A DNA stretch of 64,000 nucleotides from Microbacterium sp. EST19A (GCF_019969685.1 NZ_JAHXYZ010000001.1:558001-622000), one strand, 5' to 3'; positions 26,343 to 35,642 are shown, counted from the first letter of the stretch. The notes: generated by a model from the letters alone, not told the origin. Made by a program: numbers and translations.

Positions 26343-28039
26343 CGGCACCCGTGCTGCAGCTGCGCGGCCTGGAGATCGCGATGCCGACGCCCGAGGGCCC
26401 CCGCACGCTCGTGCACGACTGCACCCTCGACGTCGCCCTGGGCGAATCGGTGGGCCTGGTCGGGGAGTCCGGATCGGGCAAGACCCTCAGCGTCCGCGCG
26501 ATCGCGGGCCTCCTGCCGGAGAGCTTCACGACCGGCGGCACCATCGCCGTGGAGGGGCAGGACCTTGCCGCTCTCGACGAGCGCGCACGGCGCGACCTTC
26601 GCGCCCACCGGATCGGCATGGCGTTCCAGACCCCGCGCGCGCACCTCAATCCGCTGCGCACGATCGGCGACTTCCTGACCGAGGCTCTGATCATGGTGGG
26701 CGGCGTCGCTCCTGCGGCGGCCGAGCGGCGCGCCATCGAACTGCTCGACGAGGTGGGCGTCCCCTCACCGGCGCGCCGACTGCGGCAGCGCCCCGCCGAA
26801 CTCTCCGGCGGACTGCTCCAGCGCGTGATGATCGCCTCGACCCTCGCCATGGACCCGCGTCTGCTGCTCGCCGACGAGATCACCACGGCTCTCGACGTGA
26901 CGACGCAGGAAGAGGTCATGGCGGTCATCGGCGACCTGCGCCGCCACCGCGACCTGTCGCTGCTGTTCATCACGCACGACCTGGCGCTCGCCGGCGCCGT
27001 ATGCGACCGCGTCGTCGTCATGAAGGAGGGCCGCACGATCGAGACCCTCCAGGCGGCGACCATGCGCCGGGACGCGACCGAGGACTACACGCGCATCCTG
27101 ATGTCCGCATCGCTCGATGCGGACGCACCTCTGCTCGTCGCTCCCGAGGCCGCACTCGACGACCATCCCGTGCTGCGGGTGGATGGCCTGAGGAAGTCGT
27201 TCCGGGTGCGTGCCGCCCACGGCGCCGGGCATGAGATCCTCACCGCCGTCGACGACGTGACCTTGGCTCTCTCCGCCGGTGGATCGCTCGGCATCGTCGG
27301 CGAGTCCGGCTCGGGGAAGTCCACGACCGCGCGCATCATCTGCGGCCTGGAGAGGGCGGATGCCGGCACCGTCCACGTCGCGGGCGAGGACTGGAGCACC
27401 CCGGCTCGCTCCGGCGCCGAGCGGCGCGCCCGCGCGAAGGCCGTGCAGATGGTGTTCCAGGACCCGTATCAGTCACTCGACCGGCGGCAGACCGTGCGGC
27501 AGTGCCTGACCGAGGCCGTGCGCGTGCACCGACGCGCTGACGACCGGTCGGCGGTCGCCGCCCGAGTGACGGAGCTGATGGCGGCGGTGCGCCTCGATGA
27601 CGCTCTGCTGGACGTCCGCCCGCGTTCCCTCTCTGGCGGACAGCGACAGCGGGTGGCGATCGCCCGCGCTCTCGCCGCCGAACCGCGGATCCTCGTGCTC
27701 GACGAGGCGGTGTCGGCCCTCGACGTCACGACCCAGGTCGAGGTCCTCACCCTGCTGGAGCGCATCCGGCTCGACACCGGGGTCGCTCTTCTCATGATCA
27801 CGCACGACCTGACGGTGATCCGCCGACTGTGCGATGAGGTCGTGGTGATGCGCGACGGGCGGATGGAGGAGCACGGCGACACGGCGTCCGTGCTCGACGA
27901 TCCGCAGGCCGACTACACCCGTCTGCTCCTGGACTCGATCCCTCGCGCGGGCTGGGTGCCGCAGCGCCGCATCCCCCTGCGCACGACCCCGATCCCTACG
28001 ATCGGACGAGACCGACACACGAGAAGGAGCCGGCGATGA
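26339..28039 (+). CDS. ABC transporter ATPase with two fused nucleotide-binding domains (DppD-DppF)
   Basis: The 566-residue protein contains two complete ATPase domains in one chain. Walker A motifs are GESGSGKT (first) and GESGSGKS (second). The ABC signatures are LSGGLLQRVMIA and LSGGQRQRVAIA, and each has a Walker B with Asp-Glu. The first half corresponds to DppD and the second to DppF, so one gene supplies both ATP sites. Its start overlaps the permease stop and its stop overlaps the second DUF3237 gene (ATGA each), so transporter and DUF3237 are tightly coupled. Confidence 0.93.
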   Translation: MTAPVLQLRGLEIAMPTPEGPRTLVHDCTLDVALGESVGLVGESGSGKTLSVRAIAGLLPESFTTGGTIAVEGQDLAALDERARRDLRAHRIGMAFQTPRAHLNPLRTIGDFLTEALIMVGGVAPAAAERRAIELLDEVGVPSPARRLRQRPAELSGGLLQRVMIASTLAMDPRLLLADEITTALDVTTQEEVMAVIGDLRRHRDLSLLFITHDLALAGAVCDRVVVMKEGRTIETLQAATMRRDATEDYTRILMSASLDADAPLLVAPEAALDDHPVLRVDGLRKSFRVRAAHGAGHEILTAVDDVTLALSAGGSLGIVGESGSGKSTTARIICGLERADAGTVHVAGEDWSTPARSGAERRARAKAVQMVFQDPYQSLDRRQTVRQCLTEAVRVHRRADDRSAVAARVTELMAAVRLDDALLDVRPRSLSGGQRQRVAIARALAAEPRILVLDEAVSALDVTTQVEVLTLLERIRLDTGVALLMITHDLTVIRRLCDEVVVMRDGRMEEHGDTASVLDDPQADYTRLLLDSIPRAGWVPQRRIPLRTTPIPTIGRDRHTRRSRR

Positions 28040-28503
28040 CCGAACCCGAGCTGATGACGCCCGCGCTGGAGTACTGCTTCGAGCTGCAGGTCGACGTGGC
28101 GCCGCCTCGACGGATCGGCCGGGGCGAGGGCGGGCAGCTGCACTTCACGCCGATCACCGGAGGCCGCCTCGTCAGCCCCCGCACGGAGGGCACGGTGCTG
28201 CCGGGGGGCGGCGACTGGTGGATCGACCACGGGGTGACGACGCAGCTCGACGCCCGCTACCTCGTCGAGATCGACGGCCACGTGGTCGACGTCGTGAACC
28301 GCGGCTACTGGCGCGCCAACGCGGCGGCGATCGAACGGTTCGAGTCGGGCGAGGCACCGCGCGAGGAGGACCTCTACTACCGCACCGCCTTCGTCTTCCA
28401 GACCGACGCCGACGACCTGCGCTGGCTCGCGGAATCGCAGTTCATCGGCTACGCCCGTCCCGAAGACGACCAGGTCGTGATCCGCGTCTTCCGGGTGGTG
28501 TGA
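28036..28503 (+). CDS. DUF3237 protein, second of three
   Basis: A 155-residue DUF3237 protein: PALEYCFELQVDV, FTPITGGRLVSPRTEGTVLPGGGDW, LDARYLVEIDGHVVDVVNRGYW, and C-terminal FIGYARPEDDQVVIRVFRVV. It resembles the copy at 22323 most closely, sharing VFQTDA and the RxxFIG(L/Y)AR text. An insertion of about 10 residues (AAIERFESGEAPREED) separates them. ATGA overlap with the ATPase gene. GAGAAGGAG precedes the start. Confidence 0.88.
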   Translation: MTEPELMTPALEYCFELQVDVAPPRRIGRGEGGQLHFTPITGGRLVSPRTEGTVLPGGGDWWIDHGVTTQLDARYLVEIDGHVVDVVNRGYWRANAAAIERFESGEAPREEDLYYRTAFVFQTDADDLRWLAESQFIGYARPEDDQVVIRVFRVV

Positions 28504-28529
28504 CCGGGATGGACCACTCGCAACGATCC

Positions 28530-28606
28530 CTCGCAGCAGCACGACCGCTCGCATCAGCACGAACCCTCGCATCAGCACGAACCCTCGCATCAGAAGGAGA
28601 ACGACC
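28530..28606. repeat. 18-base tandem repeats ending in a ribosome-binding site
   Basis: Units of CTCGCATCAGCACGAACC occur at 28548-28565 and 28566-28583 (identical) and 28530-28547 (three differences). A degenerate partial unit precedes at 28517. The last copy, from 28584, changes after CTCGCATCAG into AAGGAGAACGACC, the ribosome-binding site of the amidohydrolase gene at 28607. Confidence 0.75.
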
Positions 28607-30229
28607 ATGACCTCCACGACCCCGGCCGACGTGTGCATCGTCGGCGGCCGCGTGTTCGACGGCAGGATCGGCACGGCGGACACCGCCGTCGCGATCCGCG
28701 GCGAGCGCATCCTCGCGATCGGCTCGGATGCCGAGATCCGGGCGCTCGCGGGAACGGACACCCGCATCGTGGATGCTGCCGGTGGTGGGATCCTGCCGGG
28801 TTTCGTGGACGCCCACATCCACGCCGCATTCGCCGGCGTCGAGCGGCTCAGCTGCGATCTGACCGGCGCGACCACGGTCGACGAGACACTGGCGCTGATC
28901 GCGCAGGCGGCCGAGACGACCGGCACCGAGTGGGTCACCGGCGGCGGATGGAGCCACGAGCTGTTCCCGCATCCGACCAGGCAGCAGCTCGACGCGATCG
29001 TGCCCGACCGACCGGTCGCGCTCAGCGACGCCGGGCACCACACCCTCTGGGTGAACTCCCGCGCGCTCGAGCTCGCCGGTGTCGACCGCGACACTCCGAC
29101 CCCGCTGAACGGACACATCCATCGCGATGACGACGGCGAGCCGACGGGCTATCTGAACGAGAGCGCTGCCGAGCTCGTGGGCCGTGTGGTGCCACCGGCG
29201 ACGGATGCCGAGATCGCGGCCGGGATCCTGAACGCCCAGGAGTTCCTCTGGACCCTCGGCATCACCGGATGGCACGAGGCGATCCTGGGCGAGTACAACG
29301 GGAAGGCGGACTGCACCGGCGCGTACCTGGCGACGATCGCCGACGGCACGCTGCGCAGCCGCACCTCGGGCGCACTCTGGGTACCGCGGGGCACCGCGAT
29401 CGGTGACGTCCCTGCACTGATCGAGCGGTTCGTCGCGCTGCGCGCGGAGAACGCGGCGGCAGGTTTCGACACGTCGACCGCGAAAGCCATGGTCGACGGC
29501 GTGCCGCACGGCGAGACGGCAGCCCTGCTCGAGCCGTACTGCAGTCATGCCGGCAGCGGCGAGCTGCACATCGACGCCGAGGCGCTCGAGGCTCTCGTCG
29601 TCGGGCTCGACGCTGTCGGCTTCGCGATGCACCTGCACATCATGGGCGACCGCGGAATCCGCGTGGCTCTCGCGGCCGTCGAAGCCGCCAGACGCACCAA
29701 CGGCACGGGGCAGCGTCATCACTTCGCCCACCTCTCGATGGTGCACCCCGACGACGCCCGTCGGTTCGGTCCGCTCGGGATCACCGCCAACATCCAGGGG
29801 CTGTGGGCGTCGAACGATCCGGCCGTCGTGCCCATGATCGGGGAGGCGCGCATGCGCGCCGGCTACCCGTTCCGCTCGATCGCCGACAGCGGCGCCGCGC
29901 TCGCGATGGGCTCGGATTGGCCGGTCTCGCCCGCGGATCCGTGGTTGGCGATCCACGTCGCCGTCAACCGCACGCTGCCCGGGCAAGACGGAACGCCGAG
30001 CGAGCCGCTCGACGCCACGCAGCGGCTGACGCTGACCGAGGCGTTGGCGGCCTACACGAGCGGATCGGCCGAGTTGGTCCTCGGCGGAGGTGGCGTGCTG
30101 CGCGTCGGCGCGCGTGCCGACGTCGTCGTGTCGACCGTCGATCCGTTCGCGATCCCGACGGATGCGCTCATCGGCGTGGGCAACGCCCTGACCGTCGTGG
30201 CCGGGCGCATCGTGCACGAGTCGGCTTGA
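28607..30229 (+). CDS. YtcJ-like metal-dependent amidohydrolase
   Basis: A 540-residue amidohydrolase-superfamily enzyme. The metal-binding His-x-His is in GFVDAHIHAAF (about residues 65-75), later histidines are in FAMHLHIMGDRG and QRHHFAHLSMVHP, and the catalytic Asp is in AMGSDWPVSP. Proteins of this class (YtcJ/LAF type) hydrolyse amides, formamides or cyclic amides. Its place after the importer and hydrolase suggests it processes the imported compound. AAGGAG lies 8 bases upstream of the ATG. Confidence 0.88.
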   Translation: MTSTTPADVCIVGGRVFDGRIGTADTAVAIRGERILAIGSDAEIRALAGTDTRIVDAAGGGILPGFVDAHIHAAFAGVERLSCDLTGATTVDETLALIAQAAETTGTEWVTGGGWSHELFPHPTRQQLDAIVPDRPVALSDAGHHTLWVNSRALELAGVDRDTPTPLNGHIHRDDDGEPTGYLNESAAELVGRVVPPATDAEIAAGILNAQEFLWTLGITGWHEAILGEYNGKADCTGAYLATIADGTLRSRTSGALWVPRGTAIGDVPALIERFVALRAENAAAGFDTSTAKAMVDGVPHGETAALLEPYCSHAGSGELHIDAEALEALVVGLDAVGFAMHLHIMGDRGIRVALAAVEAARRTNGTGQRHHFAHLSMVHPDDARRFGPLGITANIQGLWASNDPAVVPMIGEARMRAGYPFRSIADSGAALAMGSDWPVSPADPWLAIHVAVNRTLPGQDGTPSEPLDATQRLTLTEALAAYTSGSAELVLGGGGVLRVGARADVVVSTVDPFAIPTDALIGVGNALTVVAGRIVHESA

Positions 30230-30275
30230 AACCCTTTCACCAACCGCTCCCCGGGGCGGAGACCAGGAGACATCG

Positions 30276-31520
30276 ATGAAGATCATCATCGTCGGCGCAG
30301 GCATCGGCGGGCTCGCCGCTGCGGTCAGTCTGCACGAAGCCGGGCTGCGCGACATCACCGTGTATGAGCGCAGTGCCGCGATCCGCGGACTCGGCGTCGG
30401 CATCAACCTGCTGCCGCACGCCCTGCGCGAGCTCACCGAGCTCGGAGTCGCCGACAGCATCGCCGAGCTCGGCGTCGAGCCACGCACCCTCGCCTATTTC
30501 AACCGATACGGCCAGGAGGTGTGGAGCGAGCCGCGCGGAATCGCCGCCGGATACCGCTGGCCGCAGCTGTCGGTGCACCGCGGACGACTGCAACTCGCGC
30601 TGCGCGATCTGGCCGAAGCCCGGCTGGCGGAGCCGATCCGCCTCGGGCACCGCCTCACCGAGGTCGTCTCGAACGACGACGGATCCGAGACGGCGGGCTT
30701 CACCACCGAAGGTGGCACGGTCGAAGCAACCGCCGACGTGATCATCGGCGCTGACGGCATCCACTCGGCGCTGCGCGCCCTACGCTACCCGGATGAGGGC
30801 GCACCTCCGTGGAGCGGCCTGACTCTCTGGCGCGGCGTGACGCGCATCCCGGCCTTCCTCGACGGCCGCACCATGATCATGGCGGGAGACGCCGAGCAGA
30901 AGTTCGTCGCCTATCCGCTCTCCGAGCCCGAAGAGGACGGACGGATGCTGGTGAACTTCATCGCTGAGCGTCGGATCGGCGGCACGGGCGACGCTGATTG
31001 GAACCGGTCGGTCGACCCCGCGCCGATCGCCGAGCTGTTCCGCGACTGGCGCTTCGACTGGCTGGACGTGCCCGCCGCCATCGCCGGGGCAGAGGAGATC
31101 CTCGAATACCCGATGGTCGACCGGGACGCCCTGCCGCGGTGGACCTTCGGTCGCACGACGCTCCTCGGCGATGCGGCGCACGCGATGTATCCGAACGGAT
31201 CGAACGGGGGCTCGCAGGCGATCCTCGACGCGCGCACTCTGGCGTTCCATCTGTCGACGGCCGACACCATCGACGAAGGGCTCGCGGGCTACGAGGACGC
31301 TCGCCGTCCTGCCATGACGGCTCTGCTCGCCGGAACGCGCGCAACCGGGCCGGAACGCGTCATGCAGCTCGCGTACGAGCGCGCCCCGCGGGGCTTCGAC
31401 GACATCGACGAGATCGTCCCCGCGGCCGAGCGCGAGCAGATCGCGGCCGACTACAAGGCCGCCGCGGGCTTCCTCCCGTCGATCCTCAACGAGCGCCCGT
31501 CGCTCACTCCGAGCCGATGA
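30276..31520 (+). CDS. FAD-dependent aromatic monooxygenase-type oxidoreductase
   Basis: A 414-residue class A flavoprotein monooxygenase. The FAD-binding GxGxxG is KIIIVGAGIGGLAAAVSL at the N-terminus, the DG motif is ADVIIGADGIHSALR (about residues 150-165), and the GD motif is TLLGDAAHAMYPNGSNGG. The GD motif text (AMYPNGSNGGSQAI) is like salicylate- and phenazine-type hydroxylases. It likely hydroxylates an aromatic or heterocyclic intermediate with NAD(P)H and O2. The stop overlaps the third DUF3237 start (ATGA). Confidence 0.88.
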   Translation: MKIIIVGAGIGGLAAAVSLHEAGLRDITVYERSAAIRGLGVGINLLPHALRELTELGVADSIAELGVEPRTLAYFNRYGQEVWSEPRGIAAGYRWPQLSVHRGRLQLALRDLAEARLAEPIRLGHRLTEVVSNDDGSETAGFTTEGGTVEATADVIIGADGIHSALRALRYPDEGAPPWSGLTLWRGVTRIPAFLDGRTMIMAGDAEQKFVAYPLSEPEEDGRMLVNFIAERRIGGTGDADWNRSVDPAPIAELFRDWRFDWLDVPAAIAGAEEILEYPMVDRDALPRWTFGRTTLLGDAAHAMYPNGSNGGSQAILDARTLAFHLSTADTIDEGLAGYEDARRPAMTALLAGTRATGPERVMQLAYERAPRGFDDIDEIVPAAEREQIAADYKAAAGFLPSILNERPSLTPSR

Positions 31521-32017
31521 GCGCCGAGCCGAGCGGAGCGGACCGTCGTCGTCACGATTCCCTGCCCACGCCGACCCTGGACATCGCGTTCGACGTGACC
31601 GTCGACCTCGGGCCGCTGGAGGACCATCGCGTCACCAGCGCCGGCCACCGCCGCGTCGTGCCGATACTCGGCGGGCACATCACGGGGGCGGTCGAGGCGG
31701 AGATCCTTCCCGGTGGGGCGGATTGGCAGGTGGTCCGCCCTGACGGCACGATCGAGATCGACAGCCGGTACTCCGCGCGGACGACCGACGGAGATCTCCT
31801 CCTGCTGCATGCGAAGGGCCTGCGAACCGGACCCGCCGAGATCCTGGAGCGTCTGGGTCGCGGTGAGGACGTCGATCCGCGAAGCTACTCCTTCCGCACG
31901 ACGGTCGCCGTGGAGACATCCTCTGCATCACTCGACTACCTCCAGCGGAGCCTGTTCCTCGCCGTCGCCCGCCGCCGAGCGAGCGCGGTGCTGTACCGGG
32001 CCTACCGCGTCGCCTGA
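31517..32017 (+). CDS. DUF3237 protein, third of three
   Basis: A 166-residue DUF3237 protein with a longer N-terminus: TLDIAFDVTVDLGP, then VVPILGGHITGAVEAEILPGGADWQVV, IEIDSRYSARTTDGDLLLLHAKGLR and a C-terminal ARRRASAVLYRAYRVA. It is the most divergent of the three: the glycine-rich loop reads PGGADW rather than PGGGDW, and the C-terminal pattern differs. Overlaps the monooxygenase gene by 4 bases, so it closes the operon. It is separated by 12 bases from the convergent PAP2 gene. Confidence 0.86.
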   Translation: MSAEPSGADRRRHDSLPTPTLDIAFDVTVDLGPLEDHRVTSAGHRRVVPILGGHITGAVEAEILPGGADWQVVRPDGTIEIDSRYSARTTDGDLLLLHAKGLRTGPAEILERLGRGEDVDPRSYSFRTTVAVETSSASLDYLQRSLFLAVARRRASAVLYRAYRVA

Positions 32018-32029
32018 CCGCGGAACCCC

Positions 32030-32779
32030 TCAGCCCGCGGCATCCGCCTTCCGCAGGAACCACACGCGGCGCTCGTGATCGCGCCGGAGCCAGGGCAGGA
32101 ACGCCCACCACAGCAGCACGGCGACGGCGGCACCGCCGATCAGCCCGGCGCACGTGTCGGTGAACCAGTGCGCGTTGATGAGCGTGCGCTGCCACACCAT
32201 TCCCGCCGCCAGCAGGATGCCGACGACGATCCAGATCCGTCGCGTCCACACGGCGGATGCCGGGATCAGCGCGAGCACCGTGATGATGATCGCCGCCATG
32301 CTCACCGAGTGACCCGACGGGAACGACCCGTGGTCGACCTGCACCAGCGGCCCGAAGAGCCCCGCCACCGTGTCCTCGGCCGGACGCGGCCGGTCGACGA
32401 GGTTCTTCGTCAGCTGCGAGAGCAGTCCGGGGCCGGCCAGCTGCACGGCGATCACGAAGAGTGCCGAGCGCCAGCGTCCGACCAGCACCAGTGCCAGGGG
32501 AAGCAGGATCATCATCAGCACGGCACCCGGAAGCTGACCGAGATGCTGGAACATCTGCGCCAGCGCGAAGCCGGGCAGCCATGAGTCCGGGCCGACGCCG
32601 ACGAGACCGCGCCAGAGGTCGTCGAGTGCCTGCGACCACGGAGCATCCGGAGCGGCGAGCACCCCGAGGGCCAGCGCGACGAACACGGCGAGCAGCCCGA
32701 GCGCCGTCCACAGCATCCACCGCGGGCGCGCGACCTTCACCGGCCGGGTCGGAGACCCGGCCGTCTGCACCGCGGTCAC
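32030..32779 (-). CDS. PAP2-family membrane phosphatase
   Basis: A 249-residue integral membrane protein with about six segments and all three PAP2 signature motifs: KNLVDRPRP, PSGHSVS, and RTLINAHWFTDTCAG (the last with the catalytic His and Asp). PAP2 enzymes remove phosphate from lipid phosphates such as phosphatidic acid or undecaprenyl pyrophosphate at the outer face of the membrane. The start overlaps the esterase stop (ATGA). Its position in a TetR-controlled operon with an esterase and an MFS transporter is not explained. Confidence 0.88.
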   Translation of the reverse strand: MTAVQTAGSPTRPVKVARPRWMLWTALGLLAVFVALALGVLAAPDAPWSQALDDLWRGLVGVGPDSWLPGFALAQMFQHLGQLPGAVLMMILLPLALVLVGRWRSALFVIAVQLAGPGLLSQLTKNLVDRPRPAEDTVAGLFGPLVQVDHGSFPSGHSVSMAAIIITVLALIPASAVWTRRIWIVVGILLAAGMVWQRTLINAHWFTDTCAGLIGGAAVAVLLWWAFLPWLRRDHERRVWFLRKADAAG

Positions 32780-34278
32780 GACGCGGCGCCCAGCAGCGGA
32801 CGCACCGAGGCGTAGGCGTCGGCGAGATCGCGCGTAGGCGTGTCGTACACCCGCGCGATACCGCCTGTCCCCTCGTGCCGCGGCCAGCCCGGATCGCCGC
32901 TCGCGATGAACGCGACCGCCGCCCCGTGCAGCTCATCGGCAAGGTCCTGCGGCGGATTCGGCCCCGCCAGGGGCTCCATCGCCGGACCGTCCAGGCAGTC
33001 GAAGAAGAACGGCACGTCGAGGCAGTGCTCGGCGAAGCCGAAGTGTCCCGACGGCCAGGCGAAGCGATACACCCAGGTCGGCGCGTCACCGCGGTCGGCG
33101 ACCACCTTCAGCAGCGCCGTGCGGAACATCCGGTCGGTCAGGAGCCTTCCGGCGAGACGCGCCTTGCCCCGGTCGGCGACCTCGGCGTTCGCCGCGAGGT
33201 ACGCGGCTCGCGTACTCCGGGGCAGACCGAGCTTCGCGAGCAGGAAGTTCTGCGGCACCCAGCGCAGCGCCTTCGCTGCAGCGCCGGCGAACGCCATCGT
33301 GAACTCGTCGTCGGTCGCGCCGAGAACGAGCGGCTTGTCGGCACCGACGCCCGCGCGCAGCGATTCCCTCGTCGAGCGGGGCAGCAGGTCCCCGTCGATG
33401 CAGGGGCCGAGCGGCAGCCCTTCGTCGACCACCGTCGCGAGCGACGACGGCCCGAGCTGCGTGGCCTTCTTCTGCAGAGCCAGGACGCGATCCTCGCTCA
33501 GCGCGGAGAACCCGGCGACGGTCGGCTCGACGCCGGCGGCCACGGCGAGCCCGCGCCCGAACCTCTCCGCGCGTTCCGCCGACACGTCGGCGAGCGCGCC
33601 CGAGATCGCGTAGACGCCGTGGAACAGGTGCTGCGCCTTCTCCATCCCGAGCAGCGTCAGGACTGCTCCTCCCCCGGCGGACTGCCCGGCGATGGTCACG
33701 CGCGAGGGGTCGCCGCCGAAGGCCGCGATGTTCTGCTGCACCCATTCGAGCGCGAGCAGCCAGTCGCGCACGCCGCGGTTCGACGGGGCATCCTCGATCC
33801 AGCCGAAGCCGTCGAAGCCGAGCCGGTACGAGATCGACACCGTGACGACCCCGTCGCGGTTGAAGTTGCGGCCGTCGTACCAGGGGCTGGCCGGTGAACC
33901 GGCGAAGTACCCGCCGCCGTGGATCCAGACGAGCACCGGGAGACCGGCGCCCGCCTCTGCGGTCGTCGGGGCAGGTGTGAAGACGTTGACGTTCAGCGTC
34001 GCCTCGCCCGGCACGCTCGGCTCCGGGATGAGAGTCACGCCGGGATCTCCACGCTGCGTGGTCGGTGCGAACTCGAGCGCATCGCGCACCCCCGCCCAGG
34101 GCGCCTTCGGCACCGGCGCCTGGAAGCGCCGCTCACCGACCGGCGGCTCTGCGAACGGGATGCCGAGGAACGCCGCCGATCGCTGATTCCCGCGGCAACC
34201 CGTCGTCGGACGCCAGCGTCCGCGCACCCGCCCGGCGACGGTGGTCACCTCGACGAAGTCGGTGTCGGTGTCGGTCAT
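32776..34278 (-). CDS. Type B carboxylesterase
   Basis: A 500-residue esterase of the carboxylesterase/cholinesterase family. N-terminal FLGIPFAEPPVGERRF, the oxyanion text VLVWIHGGGYFAGS, and the nucleophile Ser200 in IAGQSAGGGAVL are all present. Later LGATDDEF supplies a probable acidic residue. The ATG at 34278 has AGGAG 9 bases upstream. An alternative ATG at 34308 overlaps the MFS stop (TGATG) and has GGGAG, which would add 10 residues. It likely hydrolyses an ester imported by the MFS transporter. Confidence 0.88.
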   Translation of the reverse strand: MTDTDTDFVEVTTVAGRVRGRWRPTTGCRGNQRSAAFLGIPFAEPPVGERRFQAPVPKAPWAGVRDALEFAPTTQRGDPGVTLIPEPSVPGEATLNVNVFTPAPTTAEAGAGLPVLVWIHGGGYFAGSPASPWYDGRNFNRDGVVTVSISYRLGFDGFGWIEDAPSNRGVRDWLLALEWVQQNIAAFGGDPSRVTIAGQSAGGGAVLTLLGMEKAQHLFHGVYAISGALADVSAERAERFGRGLAVAAGVEPTVAGFSALSEDRVLALQKKATQLGPSSLATVVDEGLPLGPCIDGDLLPRSTRESLRAGVGADKPLVLGATDDEFTMAFAGAAAKALRWVPQNFLLAKLGLPRSTRAAYLAANAEVADRGKARLAGRLLTDRMFRTALLKVVADRGDAPTWVYRFAWPSGHFGFAEHCLDVPFFFDCLDGPAMEPLAGPNPPQDLADELHGAAVAFIASGDPGWPRHEGTGGIARVYDTPTRDLADAYASVRPLLGAAS

Positions 34279-34307
34279 CACAGCATTCTCCTGTTCGTTC
34301 CTGAGCA

Positions 34308-35615
34308 TCAGCGCACTCCCTTGATCGGCGCGGTGGCGACGGCGGCGAGGATCACGAAGACGATCGCGAACACGAAGAGCGTCGCGTATCCGCCCAGCGC
34401 CGTGATGATCACTCCCCCGATGGCGGGACTCAGCGCCTGCGGCACGTTCGTCGCGACGTTGAGGATGCCGAGGTCCTTGCCCGCCGAGACCCCCTCGTTC
34501 GGCAGCACCTCGGTCATCAGTGCGGCGTCCACCGACATGTACAGCCCGAAGCCGATGCCGTTGATGATGCTCATCAGGATCATCCCGGTCATGTTCGGCT
34601 GCAGCAGCGGCATCGCGAGCCCGGCGACCATGACGACGGATGCCGCGTAGATGAACACCTTGCGGCGTCCGACCCTGTCGCTCCACCAGCCCGACAGGGC
34701 GATCGCGATGAGGGTGGGAACGAAGGCCACGAGCGTGAGCGTCACGACGGCGCCCTGGGCATCGGCCAGCGGCATCCCGATGTAGTCGGTGAGCATGTAG
34801 AGCTGGTACGACGTGACGACGAAGTAGCCGAGGATCAGCAGGAAGCGCGCGGCGAACGCCCAGGCGAAGTCCGGGTGGCGGCGCGGGTCGATCCAGAACC
34901 CCCGGAAGAACGCGCCCCAGCGGAACGCATCGACCGCGGCATCCTTCGACGACCAGTCCCGGTTGACGAGAGCGAAGAGCAGCGCGGCGACGATCACCGC
35001 ACCGCCGAACGCCGAGTATCCGATGCCGATCTGCGCGGCGAACGCGCCGGCGAGCATGATGCCGACGGTCATCCCGAGCTGGGTGCCGAGGCCGATCATG
35101 GCGCTCGCCCCGCCGCGCTTGGCGCGCGGGAAGCGGTCGGCGGTGATCGCGGTGAGCGGCGCCTGGAAGAAGTTGAGCGCGACCTGGATCACGACCCAGA
35201 ACACGGTGATCCAGAGGATGTCGCTCAGCGATCCGAGACCGAAGAGGAAGATCCCGCCGACGATCGCGCCGATGACCATCCACGGCACCCGCCGCCCGAA
35301 GCGCGAACGCGTGCGGTCGCTCAGCGCGCCGACGATGGGCTGCGCGAACAGCGTGAAGACGAACGAGATCGTGGTGACGAGGGCGAGGTTGCCGACCTTG
35401 TTCGCCTCGTCGATGAGCAGCACCTGGCTCGGCAGCAGGATCGCGATGAGTCCGCCGTACGTGGCGAACAGGGTGAGCGAGGCGATCAGCAGGCTGGGCA
35501 GCAGGCGCCGGTTCGCGGGCGGGCTGGCGGCCGGTTCACCGGCACCGGGTGGGACCGAGCGGATGCTGCCGGTCGGGGCGAGTTCGGTGGTGGGGTCGAG
35601 CGGGGACACGGACAT
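34308..35615 (-). CDS. MFS transporter
   Basis: A 435-residue protein with about 12 membrane segments. The loop motif GALSDRTRSRFGRRVPWMV after the second segment is like MFS_2/GPH symporters. The cytoplasmic N-terminus is proline- and alanine-rich. ATG at 35615 follows GAGGAG with good spacing, while a longer frame starts at 35660 without one. It is the first gene of an operon with the esterase and PAP2 genes. It is divergent from a TetR gene, with two similar operator-like sites between. Confidence 0.87.
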   Translation of the reverse strand: MSVSPLDPTTELAPTGSIRSVPPGAGEPAASPPANRRLLPSLLIASLTLFATYGGLIAILLPSQVLLIDEANKVGNLALVTTISFVFTLFAQPIVGALSDRTRSRFGRRVPWMVIGAIVGGIFLFGLGSLSDILWITVFWVVIQVALNFFQAPLTAITADRFPRAKRGGASAMIGLGTQLGMTVGIMLAGAFAAQIGIGYSAFGGAVIVAALLFALVNRDWSSKDAAVDAFRWGAFFRGFWIDPRRHPDFAWAFAARFLLILGYFVVTSYQLYMLTDYIGMPLADAQGAVVTLTLVAFVPTLIAIALSGWWSDRVGRRKVFIYAASVVMVAGLAMPLLQPNMTGMILMSIINGIGFGLYMSVDAALMTEVLPNEGVSAGKDLGILNVATNVPQALSPAIGGVIITALGGYATLFVFAIVFVILAAVATAPIKGVR

Positions 35616-35642
35616 GTCGGCTCCTCGTTGAGCGGATTCGGA

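Noticed and set aside
34279..35283. Upstream extension of the carboxylesterase frame to 835 codons
   Set aside because: The extra part is an arginine-rich shadow of the MFS gene; the esterase begins at 34278 (or 34308) where the family N-terminus and a ribosome-binding site occur.
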